Shown here one piece after another: positions 37,728-46,008 of a DNA stretch of 64,000 nt. This DNA is from Neorhizobium sp. SOG26 (GTDB lineage Bacteria > Pseudomonadota > Alphaproteobacteria > Rhizobiales > Rhizobiaceae): assembly GCF_003491345.1 (NCBI RefSeq), contig NZ_CP025512.1:248001-312000 (forward strand), read 5' to 3'. A program made the position numbers and the translations under genes. The notes under the pieces were generated by a model. The model had not been told where the DNA came from. It did no database searches and worked only from the letters and a program-made list of their open reading frames with translations. Position 1 is the first letter of the stretch. Each line of letters begins with the position of its first letter.

Positions 37728-40700
37728 TCAGGTGGCAAGCACGCGCGGCGAGGGGAAGGTAATTTCCACCAGCGTGCCCTCGTTCGGTGCCGAACTGATC
37801 GAAAAGGCGGCGCGGTTTGCGTCAACCATCGCCTTTGTCAGCGGCAGGCCAAGGCCGGTGCCGTCACCCCGGTTGCGGGCCGCACCGATCTGGCGGAACG
37901 GCTTCATCGCGAGCTCGAGTTCAGAACGCGTCATGCCGATGCCGGTATCGCGGACCCGAAGGACCACGCTGCCATTCGCCTCATAAGCCGTGGAGACGAC
38001 GATCTGCCCGCCGGACGGCGTAAAGCGGATGGCGTTGGCGAGGATGTTGAGCACGATCTGCTTTACCGACCGAAGGTCTGCAACCACCTGCGGCACCGTG
38101 TGCGACAGCGCGGTGCGGATGATGACCCGCTGGCTGTTGGCCTGCGGCTGAACGATCGAGACTGCCTCGGACACCGTTTCGTTCAAGCCCACGGCGACGA
38201 AATCGAGATCCAGTTCACCGGCCTCAATCTTGGAGATGTCCAGGAGATCGTTGACGATGTCGAGCACGTGGCGACCGGACCGCCCGATGTCATGCGCATA
38301 TTCGATGTAACGCGGGTGGCCGACAGGACCGAAGCGCTCGGTTGCCATCATGTCGGCGAAACCGATGATCGCATTGAGCGGCGTACGGATCTCGTGGCTC
38401 ACATGCGCGAGGAACTCGCTCTTGTGGGCATTCGCTGTCTCTGCCGCCCGCTTGGCGCTCCGCAACTCGTCCTCGGTGCGCTTCCATTGGGTGATGTCGC
38501 GGATCACCGCGCAGTAGCCGTTGGAGGAGGTCAGCTTGCCGATCGTCATGAACAGCGGCAGGAAGCCGCCATTGGCTTCGCGGCCGATCACCTCCCGCCC
38601 GTCGTTCAAGACGCTGGCGACGCCGTGGCCCGATAGGCCACTCAGGTAATCGACAATCGCCCGCTGGCTTTCATGGGCAAAGAGCGTGACGAAGGGTTTG
38701 CCGGTGATCTCGTCATTGTCGTAGTTGAAGAGCGCGCTGGCCGCCCGGTTGATGGAGCGGATATCGCCCTCCGCGCCGATGATGACGACGCCGTCAGTCG
38801 CAGTTTCCAGGATCGCCCGGAGTTCCTCCACTTCGACCTGCAGGCGCTGCATCTGGTCGGCCGAGCGGTCTGGCCGGAGCGGGATCACCTCGGCAGCGCC
38901 GTCGCCGCCATCGGTTGGCGCGCCCTCGGTTGCAACCGGCATCAGCGCCAGCATCAGTGCCGTCGTGTCATCCCAGCGAACGGACTGCAGCCGCGCAGTG
39001 ACCGGAACCAGCTCGTCATCGGCGCGGACGACAACCATGCCGCCAGCCTGCGCCGTCTTGCCTTCCAGATCCTGCCGCTGCAGCAGCGCATCCAGCCCGC
39101 CGATCTCGATCAGGTCGTCCAGCGAGGCATATCCCGTCAGACGCAGGAATTCCGGGTTGCCGTGGATTAGCACGTCGCCGCTATGCACGAGCAGCGCCAC
39201 CGGCATCTGGTCGATGATCTCCGCCGACAGGCCGATCCGCTCGCGCATCGGGATCATCTGCCGCAGCAATTCCTGGTCGGACAGTTCTTCGCTCGCCTCG
39301 ATCTCCGGCGTAATGTCGGCGCTCGCCTCCTCGACCGTTTCGTCTTCGGTCGGGTTCACCGCTTCCGGCTCGGAGGCCTCTTCGGTTCCCGCGCTCGGCT
39401 GCTGCTCCTCGGTGGGAGCTGTCGCTTCGATCTCTTCTTCCGGCTCCACCGGTGCTTCCCGTGCCGTGTCCTCTACCGGGTCTTCGGTGGGTTCGGCAGG
39501 GGTGTCAGTCGGCGCGATATTTTCATCCAGTGTCGGATCAGGCGTGAGTGCGTCCGTCCGCGTTTCATCCGCGACGGAAACCGGCTCTTCCGGCGCTTGG
39601 GGCTCGTCCGGTTCCCGATGCACGACGCTGTCGAGCTGCCGTGCGATTTCGCGGAAGGCCGCCTGCTCGACCGGGCTCAGGCCATCACCACGGTTCGTGC
39701 GGTGCTCTTCGAGCTTGATGATCTTGTCAGACGTGCGCCGGCCGGGATTTTCGATGATGCGCAACGCCGGACGCTCGCCCTGCGGCCAGTCCAGCAGCGA
39801 CGGGATCTGCCGACCGGACTGGTGCGGGCTCGCCGGCTCCTCATGAACCTCGTCGATAGCCTCTTCGGTCGGCTCCGCAGCCTGGCTTTCGGTCTCGGTG
39901 TCCGTTACGTCCGGCGCCGGGGCAGTCTCATCGACTTCGGTTTCGGCAGCCGCGTCTTCTACCGGTGCCTCGACAGTTTCATCCGAAGCGTGCGACTCGA
40001 GCAGTTCGTCTGTGGCGTCTTCCGGTTCGAAGGAGAAAGGCGGATGTTCGGGCGCTTCCGAGGACGCAGGTTCCGCTTCCTCAATCCCCTCGGGCTCGAG
40101 GGAAGGGGAGAGCGTCAGGCCGATGGCATTCGGGTCTTCGGCGACATCGGCAAGCCGCACGATGCCGAAACCGCGAAAGCCGTCAAATTCCCGGGTGCGG
40201 GTATAGGTGGGCAGGGCTGCGAGATCGACCGGCACGACGAGCGCCGTTCCTTCGACCGGCCACCAGATCGTCTTGCCCGACCAGGTATCGCGCTTGCTCA
40301 GGAGTTCCGCCACCTTGACGTCGGGGTCAAGATGGAAAAGCGAGGCGAGATCGGTAAAGGCCATGCCGTTGATGTCAGCCGCATGCGGACCGACCGCTTC
40401 GGCGAACTCGCTCGATACCTCGCTGAAGCGCCCCTCGGCGTCGATCTTCCAGACAAAACGCGTGGCGCGCGCGCCAGGCTGGAAAACAAAGCCTGCCGGC
40501 TTCGCCGCGACCGGTTCTTCGCCAGCTTCAACGGCCTCGGCTTGAGGTTCCGGGGCTCGCGCCGTTACCGGAGGCTCCTCGCTCGGCGCCTCAACGGCAA
40601 CAGCCGGCTCCGGATCGCTTTCGACCGGCACGGCGACATCAAGCGAGATTTCTTCTTCGGGCTCGTCGGCCTCTTCGATCTCGGAGACTGCACTGATGGC

Positions 40701-41441
40701 GTCGGCATAGGTTTCCGGCGTCGGTGCGGCGGGCGCTTCATCCGGCTGCTCATAGGAAGCTTCCACCGTGGAGCGTCCCTCGACGGCTTCCACGGTAAAG
40801 AGCAGATGCAGCGCCGGATCATCAGAGAGCTTGCCAAGCGCCGCCGGCAGGTAACCCTTGATCGTCGGGATCGGGCGCTTCACGAGCCGGCTCGGTTCGC
40901 TTCCCGCCATGGTCGCCAGCATCCGGGTCGTTTGCGCGCTGATCTGCAGCGCGTCGAAATCCGGCGAGGACGCGAGAACTGTGCCATCGGCGTCGATTAC
41001 CGCCATGTGGGTGTCGGGGTCGTCGAACCCCTTGATCATCTCTGCCGCCACGGCATTCCGCGGGCGGGCGAGCTTATCCACCGGCGCGCCGAACAGCAGC
41101 GCCGGCTTGCCATGGATCTCCACCAGTTCGCAGGACGCCTGAACCGGCACGCGCTGGAACCCGGATGCGATACGGATGGTGAAGCTGCGGCTGTCGCCCG
41201 GTTGGCCAAGCTGACGGGCTGCCGCCTCCAACTGCCGGAAAGCCACATCTGCGCGCTTCGGGCCCTGCTCGAGCAGGTCGTAAATCGCGGAAAAACCGAA
41301 GAGTTCGGCGCCGCGGCCGTTCGCCCACAAGGCAGTCGTGAGATCGGCCGAAAACAGAACAAGGGCATCGCCGGCGGCGAAGCGGTCACGGATACGCTCG
41401 TGAACGGCAATGTCTATGAACGGGTACTGTACGACGGACAT
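37728..41441 (-). CDS. cbrA: Cell-cycle sensor histidine kinase CbrA (PdhS/DivJ/PleC family)
   Basis: Large cytoplasmic kinase of 1237 residues without membrane segments. N-terminal PAS-like domain, a second PAS-like region (about 335-440), then a long acidic Glu/Pro/Ala-rich linker (about 460-750), further PAS domains (about 760-990), HisKA with FLAHVSHEIRTPLNAIIGF (phospho-His1016) and an ATPase domain with GDGTGLGLPLTKAMVD. The stretch GHPRYIEYAHDIGRSGRHVLDIVND (in part) after the H-box marks kinases acting on DivK/PleD. In S. meliloti CbrA promotes DivK phosphorylation and so limits CtrA. I prefer ATG 41441; an ATG at 41480 is in frame but abuts a CtrA-type box. Confidence 0.92.
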   Translation of the reverse strand: MSVVQYPFIDIAVHERIRDRFAAGDALVLFSADLTTALWANGRGAELFGFSAIYDLLEQGPKRADVAFRQLEAAARQLGQPGDSRSFTIRIASGFQRVPVQASCELVEIHGKPALLFGAPVDKLARPRNAVAAEMIKGFDDPDTHMAVIDADGTVLASSPDFDALQISAQTTRMLATMAGSEPSRLVKRPIPTIKGYLPAALGKLSDDPALHLLFTVEAVEGRSTVEASYEQPDEAPAAPTPETYADAISAVSEIEEADEPEEEISLDVAVPVESDPEPAVAVEAPSEEPPVTARAPEPQAEAVEAGEEPVAAKPAGFVFQPGARATRFVWKIDAEGRFSEVSSEFAEAVGPHAADINGMAFTDLASLFHLDPDVKVAELLSKRDTWSGKTIWWPVEGTALVVPVDLAALPTYTRTREFDGFRGFGIVRLADVAEDPNAIGLTLSPSLEPEGIEEAEPASSEAPEHPPFSFEPEDATDELLESHASDETVEAPVEDAAAETEVDETAPAPDVTDTETESQAAEPTEEAIDEVHEEPASPHQSGRQIPSLLDWPQGERPALRIIENPGRRTSDKIIKLEEHRTNRGDGLSPVEQAAFREIARQLDSVVHREPDEPQAPEEPVSVADETRTDALTPDPTLDENIAPTDTPAEPTEDPVEDTAREAPVEPEEEIEATAPTEEQQPSAGTEEASEPEAVNPTEDETVEEASADITPEIEASEELSDQELLRQMIPMRERIGLSAEIIDQMPVALLVHSGDVLIHGNPEFLRLTGYASLDDLIEIGGLDALLQRQDLEGKTAQAGGMVVVRADDELVPVTARLQSVRWDDTTALMLALMPVATEGAPTDGGDGAAEVIPLRPDRSADQMQRLQVEVEELRAILETATDGVVIIGAEGDIRSINRAASALFNYDNDEITGKPFVTLFAHESQRAIVDYLSGLSGHGVASVLNDGREVIGREANGGFLPLFMTIGKLTSSNGYCAVIRDITQWKRTEDELRSAKRAAETANAHKSEFLAHVSHEIRTPLNAIIGFADMMATERFGPVGHPRYIEYAHDIGRSGRHVLDIVNDLLDISKIEAGELDLDFVAVGLNETVSEAVSIVQPQANSQRVIIRTALSHTVPQVVADLRSVKQIVLNILANAIRFTPSGGQIVVSTAYEANGSVVLRVRDTGIGMTRSELELAMKPFRQIGAARNRGDGTGLGLPLTKAMVDANRAAFSISSAPNEGTLVEITFPSPRVLAT

Positions 41442-41480
41442 GGCCAGACCTTGATGTTCAGAGCCGACGGGCGGCGGCAT

Positions 41481-41495
41481 TTAACCCTTTGTTAA
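41481..41495. promoter_or_regulatory. CtrA-type box upstream of cbrA
   Basis: TTAA (41481-41484), seven bases, TTAA (41492-41495): the full TTAA-N7-TTAA consensus for the cell-cycle regulator CtrA, 40 bases before the preferred cbrA start. Confidence 0.6.
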
Positions 41496-41563
41496 TAGCT
41501 GTGCCTCGGCTTCTGGTCGAGGGTAGGGCATGCGAAACCGGCGACAAGGTTAACGCGCCGGAT

Positions 41564-41611
41564 TTGTGCAGTGCACAACGATATTGCAATGCACAATAAC
41601 GTGGTCTATAT
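41564..41611 (+). promoter_or_regulatory. Phasin promoter with tandem palindromic operator
   Basis: TTGCAA (41584-41589) and CTATAT (41606-41611), 16 bases apart, form a good promoter. The perfect palindrome TTGTGCA-G-TGCACAA (41564-41578) lies just upstream, and a near copy TTGCAATGCACAA (41584-41596) covers the -35. TGC-rich sites at phasin promoters are bound by PhaR in other alphaproteobacteria. Confidence 0.65.
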
Positions 41612-41666
41612 ATAAGGCATGTGATCTTGGCCGCTGCCAAACAATACAACAACAAGGACCAAAACG

Positions 41667-42113
41667 ATGGCATATAGAACTGACGATGTCTTTTCCTTCT
41701 CTGCCTTCGACCCGTCGAAGTTTACTGAAGGTTTTCGCGAGTTCGCCGAAAAGGGTGCAGCTCAGTCGCGCGACGCCTATGCTAAGATGAAAACTGCTGC
41801 CGAGGAAGCCGCAAAGACGGTTGAATCCACAGTACAGACGGCACAGGCTGGTTCTGTTGAACTTGGATTGAAGGCGATCGACGCGCTTCGCACCAATGCC
41901 GACCAGTCGCTCAGCCACATGGAAGCCCTGCTTGGTGTCCGTTCGGTTTCCGAACTGATCGAGCTGCAGACCTCGTTCTTCCGTCGCCAGGCTGAAACCA
42001 CGGTCGAGCAGGCCAAGGCCATGCAGGACATTACCCGCAAGATTGCGGAAGACGTTGCCAAGCCTGGCAAGGAAGCTGCCGAAAAGGCAATGGCCTCTTT
42101 CAAGGTCTCCTAA
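41667..42113 (+). CDS. Phasin (polyhydroxybutyrate granule protein)
   Basis: Phasin_2-type protein of 148 residues, almost wholly helical, Ala/Glu/Lys/Gln-rich, with the family feature FDPSKFTEGFREFAEKG near the N-terminus and SELIELQTSFFRRQAETTVEQAK (in part) at about 95-115. Phasins coat polyhydroxyalkanoate granules. ATG 41667 has AACAAGGACC upstream. It has its own promoter with a probable PhaR operator, which couples its level to granule formation. Granule-metabolism genes are absent nearby except acetoacetyl-CoA synthetase. Confidence 0.9.
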   Translation: MAYRTDDVFSFSAFDPSKFTEGFREFAEKGAAQSRDAYAKMKTAAEEAAKTVESTVQTAQAGSVELGLKAIDALRTNADQSLSHMEALLGVRSVSELIELQTSFFRRQAETTVEQAKAMQDITRKIAEDVAKPGKEAAEKAMASFKVS

Positions 42114-42122
42114 CAGGTCGGG

Positions 42123-42140
42123 GGCTGGAGAAATCCAGCC
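42123..42140 (+). other. GAAA-capped hairpin in the phasin 3' region
   Basis: GGCTGGA (42123-42129), loop GAAA, TCCAGCC (42134-42140), ten bases after the phasin stop. No T-run follows, so it may stabilise the mRNA end rather than terminate. Confidence 0.5.
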
Positions 42141-42163
42141 ACGTCGATTTCGGTGAAAGGGGC

Positions 42164-42192
42164 TTGCAAAAACAAGCCGATCGCCGTATGTG
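42164..42192 (+). promoter_or_regulatory. Candidate tRNA-His promoter
   Basis: TTGCAA (42164-42169), 17-base spacer, TATGTG (42187-42192), followed by the GC-rich ACCCCCCG typical of stable-RNA promoters under stringent control, 30 bases before the tRNA. The -35 lies within GGCTTG/CAAGCC arms (42161-42166 and 42173-42178). Confidence 0.5.
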
Positions 42193-42221
42193 ACCCCCCG
42201 AAGGCGCGACGAGCGCTTTGT

Positions 42222-42298
42222 GCGGTTGTAGCTCAGTTGGTTAGAGCGCAGGTTTGTGGCACCTGAGGTCGGTGGTTCAACTCCACCCAACCGTACCA
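42222..42298 (+). tRNA. tRNA-His (anticodon GTG)
   Basis: Complete cloverleaf of 77 bases with encoded CCA: acceptor GCGGTTG/CAACCGT, D-arm GCTCAGTTGGTTAGAGC, anticodon stem around TTTGTGGC, T-arm GGTGGTTCAACTCCACC. The base before position 1 is T rather than G, the first pair is G-U and the discriminator is A73. This is the alphaproteobacterial form of tRNA-His that lacks G-1. Confidence 0.97.
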
Positions 42299-42528
42299 CT
42301 CTCTTATTTTCCCGCCGATCTAGAGAGTTCTCGGCCAACCTACCGGCATGTATTTGCCTCGCCCAGAAGCGGACACAATGTCGTGGGTCGCAGCATCCGC
42401 CCTTGTTCGGGGCGCATACCTGCCTACATTTGCGCCTGCGAGCGCCTCATTAATAAGCTCGCACGACGGGCTATCGCCCACCTTCACCTGCCGTTTTGCG
42501 GCAGTCGCTTTAAGAAGGACATGGATCT

Positions 42529-42774
42529 ATGACCATTTCAGTCAACAAGCTTTCCTCCAAGGGAGGAACGCAGATTTCGCCGAAGCATATTGCTAACGCC
42601 GTTAATGAAGCCCGCCGTGCCGTGGGTTACAGCATTGATGAACTGGCCGTCACCACGGGTCTGGTTGGTGACGAGATCATCCGGATCGAAAACGGTTCGG
42701 ATGCCGATCCGCGCAAGCTGAAGCGCATCGCTGCAGCCCTTCGCGTTCCGGTTTCCCAGTTCCTGCCGAACTGA
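42529..42774 (+). CDS. Small XRE-type helix-turn-helix protein
   Basis: DNA-binding protein of 81 residues consisting of one helix-turn-helix domain (about 16-78: SPKHIANAVNEARRAVGYSI, LAVTTGLVGDEIIRIENGSD, ADPRKLKRIAAALRVPVSQF). The pattern IxRIExG and length resemble short Cro/C1-type regulators common in rhizobia. ATG 42529 follows AAGGACATGGATCT. Neither neighbour shares its strand and spacing closely, so its target is unknown. Confidence 0.8.
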   Translation: MTISVNKLSSKGGTQISPKHIANAVNEARRAVGYSIDELAVTTGLVGDEIIRIENGSDADPRKLKRIAAALRVPVSQFLPN

Positions 42775-42802
42775 ATTCTGGCCCGGCCGCTTCGGCGGCC
42801 GG

Positions 42803-43711
42803 TCACGCCGTCTCGTGGTCCGAAGGTTCGGACACGAAAATCTCTGCCTCCCGCCGAACCAGTTCGTTGAGAAAATCAACGACAGTCCTCAGCCTCACCA
42901 GGTTCCTTGTCGTCTCGTGATAGGTTGTCCAGTAGGATCGCCGGATGACGATCTGCGGCAGGATACGGACGAGTTCCGGATGCTGGCGCGCCACATAATC
43001 ATGCAGAATGCCAATCCCCGCGCCGGAACGGACAGCCTCCGTCTGGCCGATCGCGCTTGAAATCTCGAAGCGCGGATCCCAATCCCGCATCACTTCGCCG
43101 GTAAAATTGAGGGAAGGGGAGAAAATCAGGTCGTCCACGTAACCGATCCGGCTGTGGTCCTTCAGCGCTTCGACAGTTTCCGGCCGCCCGGCGGCGTCGA
43201 GGTAGGATCGTGACGCGTAGAGCCCCAACGTGTAGTCGGTGAGCTTGGACGACACCAGCCGCCCTTCCTCCGGCCGCTCGATGGTAATTGCGATGTCCGC
43301 CTCCCGCTGCGACAGCGAGAACGACCGCGGCACCGGCACCAGTTGCAGCTTCAGTTCGGGATGTCGATGTGTCAGCGCCCCAAGCCGCGAGGCCAGAAAC
43401 GACACGCCGAACCCGTCCGGTGCTCCGATGCGGATCGTGCCGGAGATCGCCGCATCCACACGGCCCGTGCTGGCCTGGGCGGCAAGCATCTCGGTTTCCA
43501 TGCGCTCTGCGGCACGAAAAAACACTTCCCCCTCAGCCGTCAGTTCGCAGCCGTTGGTGCGGCGCACCAGTAGCTGCACGCGTAGGTCCTCCTCAAGCGC
43601 GGTGACGCGTCTGCCAAGTGTTGCATGGTTGATGCCAAGCCGTCGTGACGCCGCCAGGATCTGCCCCGCACGCGCAACGGCGAGGAACATACGCACATCA
43701 TCCCAGTTCAC
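42803..43711 (-). CDS. LysR-family regulator divergent from mmsA
   Basis: Typical LysR protein of 302 residues: helix-turn-helix within residues 3-60 (WDDVRMFLAVARAGQILAASRRLGI) and effector domain with SGTIRIGAPDGFGVSFLASRL. Start is GTG 43711 with CAGGAGTGGGG; ten earlier codons in frame have no support. It is divergent from mmsA over 116 bases, which contain half sites TGCACAA (43735-43741) and TTGTGCA (43767-43773); control of mmsA is the natural guess. Confidence 0.88.
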   Translation of the reverse strand: MNWDDVRMFLAVARAGQILAASRRLGINHATLGRRVTALEEDLRVQLLVRRTNGCELTAEGEVFFRAAERMETEMLAAQASTGRVDAAISGTIRIGAPDGFGVSFLASRLGALTHRHPELKLQLVPVPRSFSLSQREADIAITIERPEEGRLVSSKLTDYTLGLYASRSYLDAAGRPETVEALKDHSRIGYVDDLIFSPSLNFTGEVMRDWDPRFEISSAIGQTEAVRSGAGIGILHDYVARQHPELVRILPQIVIRRSYWTTYHETTRNLVRLRTVVDFLNELVRREAEIFVSEPSDHETA

Positions 43712-43827
43712 GCCCCACTCCTGATGTCGAATTCTGCACAACGGATGCTTAAACTACAGCGTTGCCTTGTGCAAACCGCAGAGTATCCTCTGCAGCCACA
43801 AAAGCCATTATCAGGAGGAGCATCACC

Positions 43828-45324
43828 ATGCGCGAGATCGGGCATTTCATCGGCGGCAAGCGGGTTGCCGGCACCAGCGGCCGCACCGCAGACGTTTTCA
43901 ACCCTGCAACGGGCGAAGTTCAAGCGAAGGTCGCGCTGGCGAGCGTCTCGGAAATCCGCGCAGCGGTCGAGAATGCCAAGGAAGCCCAGCCGAAATGGGC
44001 TGCGACCAATCCGCAGCGCCGCGCCCGCGTGTTCATGAAGTTCGTAGACCTCCTCAACCAGAACATGGACGAACTGGCGACGCTGCTTTCGAGCGAGCAT
44101 GGCAAGACGGTAGAAGACTCCAAGGGCGACATCATCCGCGGCCTAGAAGTCTGCGAATTCGTGATCGGTATTCCGCACCTTTCCAAGGGTGAATTCACTG
44201 AAGGCGCCGGCCCGCAGATCGACATGTATTCGATCCGCCAGCCGGTCGGTATTGGCGCAGGCATCACGCCTTTCAACTTCCCGGGCATGATCCCGATGTG
44301 GATGTTCGCGCCGGCAATCGCCTGCGGCAACGCCTTCATCCTGAAGCCGTCCGAGCGTGATCCGTCCCTGCCGATCCGGCTCGCAGAACTGATGATGGAA
44401 GCCGGGCTTCCGGCTGGCATTCTCAATGTCGTCAATGGCGACAAGGCAGCCGTTGATGCGATCCTGACGGATCCGGATATCGGCGCGGTTTCCTTCGTCG
44501 GCTCCACGCCGATCGCGCGCTACGTCTATGGCACGGCCGCGATGAACGGCAAGCGTGCCCAGTGCTTCGGCGGCGCTAAGAACCACATGATCATCATGCC
44601 CGATGCCGACATGGACCAGGCCGTCAACGCGCTGATGGGCGCGGGTTATGGTTCGGCCGGCGAGCGCTGCATGGCGGTGTCGGTCGCGGTTCCGGTTGGC
44701 GAAGAAACCGCCAACCGCCTGGTGGAGAAACTGACGCCGAAGATCGAGTCGCTGCGGATCGGCCCGTACACGGACGAAAAGGCCGACATGGGTCCGGTCG
44801 TCACCAAGGAAGCACATGCCCGCATCAACAGCCTGATTAACCGTGGCGTCGAGGAAGGCGCCAAGCTCGTGGTCGATGGCCGCGGCTTCAAGCTGCAGGG
44901 TTATGAGAACGGGTATTTCGTAGGTGGCACGCTGTTCGACCACGTCACGCCGGACATGGACATCTACAAGACCGAGATCTTCGGCCCTGTCCTCTCCGTC
45001 GTTCGCGCCCAGAACTACGAAGAAGCCCTGTCCCTGCCGATGAAGCATGAATACGGCAATGGCGTTGCGATCTTTACCCGTGACGGCGATGCCGCCCGCG
45101 ACTTCGCAAGCCGCGTCAACATCGGCATGATCGGTATCAACGTGCCGATCCCGGTTCCGCTGGCCTATCACTCCTTCGGTGGCTGGAAGGCCTCGTCCTT
45201 CGGCGACCTCAACCAGCACGGTACCGACTCCATCAAGTTCTGGACGAAGACCAAGACGATCACCGCGCGCTGGCCGTCCGGCATCAAGGACGGTGCGGAA
45301 TTCGTCATGCCGACGATGAAGTAA
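43828..45324 (+). CDS. mmsA: Methylmalonate-semialdehyde dehydrogenase (CoA-acylating)
   Basis: Aldehyde dehydrogenase of 498 residues converting methylmalonate or malonate semialdehyde to propionyl- or acetyl-CoA in valine and myo-inositol breakdown (IolA in inositol nomenclature). Family features: GITPFNFPGMIPMWM (146-160), KPSERDPS, catalytic Cys281 in GSAGERCMA, and the C-terminal GGWKASSFGDLNQHG. Start ATG 43828 with AGGAGGAGC. It ends at a UUCG-loop terminator, so it is monocistronic. No iol genes are adjacent. Confidence 0.95.
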   Translation: MREIGHFIGGKRVAGTSGRTADVFNPATGEVQAKVALASVSEIRAAVENAKEAQPKWAATNPQRRARVFMKFVDLLNQNMDELATLLSSEHGKTVEDSKGDIIRGLEVCEFVIGIPHLSKGEFTEGAGPQIDMYSIRQPVGIGAGITPFNFPGMIPMWMFAPAIACGNAFILKPSERDPSLPIRLAELMMEAGLPAGILNVVNGDKAAVDAILTDPDIGAVSFVGSTPIARYVYGTAAMNGKRAQCFGGAKNHMIIMPDADMDQAVNALMGAGYGSAGERCMAVSVAVPVGEETANRLVEKLTPKIESLRIGPYTDEKADMGPVVTKEAHARINSLINRGVEEGAKLVVDGRGFKLQGYENGYFVGGTLFDHVTPDMDIYKTEIFGPVLSVVRAQNYEEALSLPMKHEYGNGVAIFTRDGDAARDFASRVNIGMIGINVPIPVPLAYHSFGGWKASSFGDLNQHGTDSIKFWTKTKTITARWPSGIKDGAEFVMPTMK

Positions 45325-45340
45325 CGGCAACAGTTCTCGG

Positions 45341-45371
45341 AAAGGCCTCTTCGGAGGCCTTTTCTTTTTTA
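45341..45371 (+). terminator. Terminator of mmsA with UUCG tetraloop
   Basis: AAAGGCCTC (45341-45349), TTCG, GAGGCCTTT (45354-45362), then CTTTTTT. Confidence 0.9.
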
Positions 45372-45485
45372 GGGTGAGCTTATCCACACAATCCTCAGGC
45401 AAGCTCGGTATGATTATACCTTTCCATTGACCTAGCCGCAGACTGATCTAACTTGGCTGCGGAGTAGGCGTTGGGGGAGAGTATT

Positions 45486-45611
45486 GTGGTATACGAGTGG
45501 GACGAGAGGCGCGCACGCCGCGCTCATTTCACCAAGCTTGCGATGATACTGAGCTTTGCGCTGGCCGCGGTCATCATTCCGGCACTGGTTGCCATCACCA
45601 TGGTCAACTGA
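45486..45611 (+). CDS. Small single-pass membrane protein (41 residues)
   Basis: Starts at GTG 45486 with GGGGGAGAG ten bases upstream. The N-terminal half is charged (MVYEWDERRARRAHFTKL) and the rest is one hydrophobic helix (AMILSFALAAVIIPALVAIT) ending MVN. The layout, charged cytoplasmic head plus one helix, is the same as that of the 45- and 56-residue proteins in this window. Function unknown; a strong ribosome site and clean topology argue that it is real. Confidence 0.55.
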   Translation: MVYEWDERRARRAHFTKLAMILSFALAAVIIPALVAITMVN

Positions 45612-45620
45612 GACCGAAGA

Positions 45621-45899
45621 TTAGTCAGGCGATCCGCCGCCGATCCGGAATATCGATCTGAAAGCGCGGGATATCGACAGATGGGCAGGAGCTTCCTGGC
45701 CAATGGCGGCGTAACCCGCCTCGGTGAGCGAGAACAGCCGCCCGTGCCGTGTGTCGCGCCGCACGATGTATTGCATTGTCAGCGCATGGTTGAGGGCAGG
45801 GGTCATCTCCTTGTTCCAGTCCAGTTCCTCGGCCGGCACGCGTGAGGCGCCAGCCTTATAAAGTACGGTCAGGACCTCGTGCAGATCGGGCGATAACAT
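45621..45899 (-). CDS. Conserved hypothetical protein, winged-helix-like
   Basis: Protein of 92 residues, soluble. The sequence DLHEVLTVLYKAGASRVPAEEL, ALNHALTMQYIVRRDTRHGRLFSLTEAGYAAIG (in part) follows the helix-helix-wing pattern of small winged-helix proteins, with RRDTRHGRLFSLTEAG as a wing followed by the usual LTxxG. DNA binding is an inference. It is divergent from rirA and lies 173 bases from it. Confidence 0.65.
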   Translation of the reverse strand: MLSPDLHEVLTVLYKAGASRVPAEELDWNKEMTPALNHALTMQYIVRRDTRHGRLFSLTEAGYAAIGQEAPAHLSISRAFRSIFRIGGGSPD

Positions 45900-46008
45900 C
45901 GCCTATCTTCGCACAACATGCGAGTTCGCGCCATCGCGCCGGGAACCCCCGCCATTGCTCACGACTCGTGCGTTGTCGCAGGCGCCAAACTTGATGCAGA
46001 TTTTCTTA

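Noticed and set aside
39183..41495. Open frame of about 770 codons opposite cbrA
   Set aside because: Arg/Phe-rich translation with no domain; it mirrors the kinase frame, which has clear PAS, HisKA and ATPase motifs.
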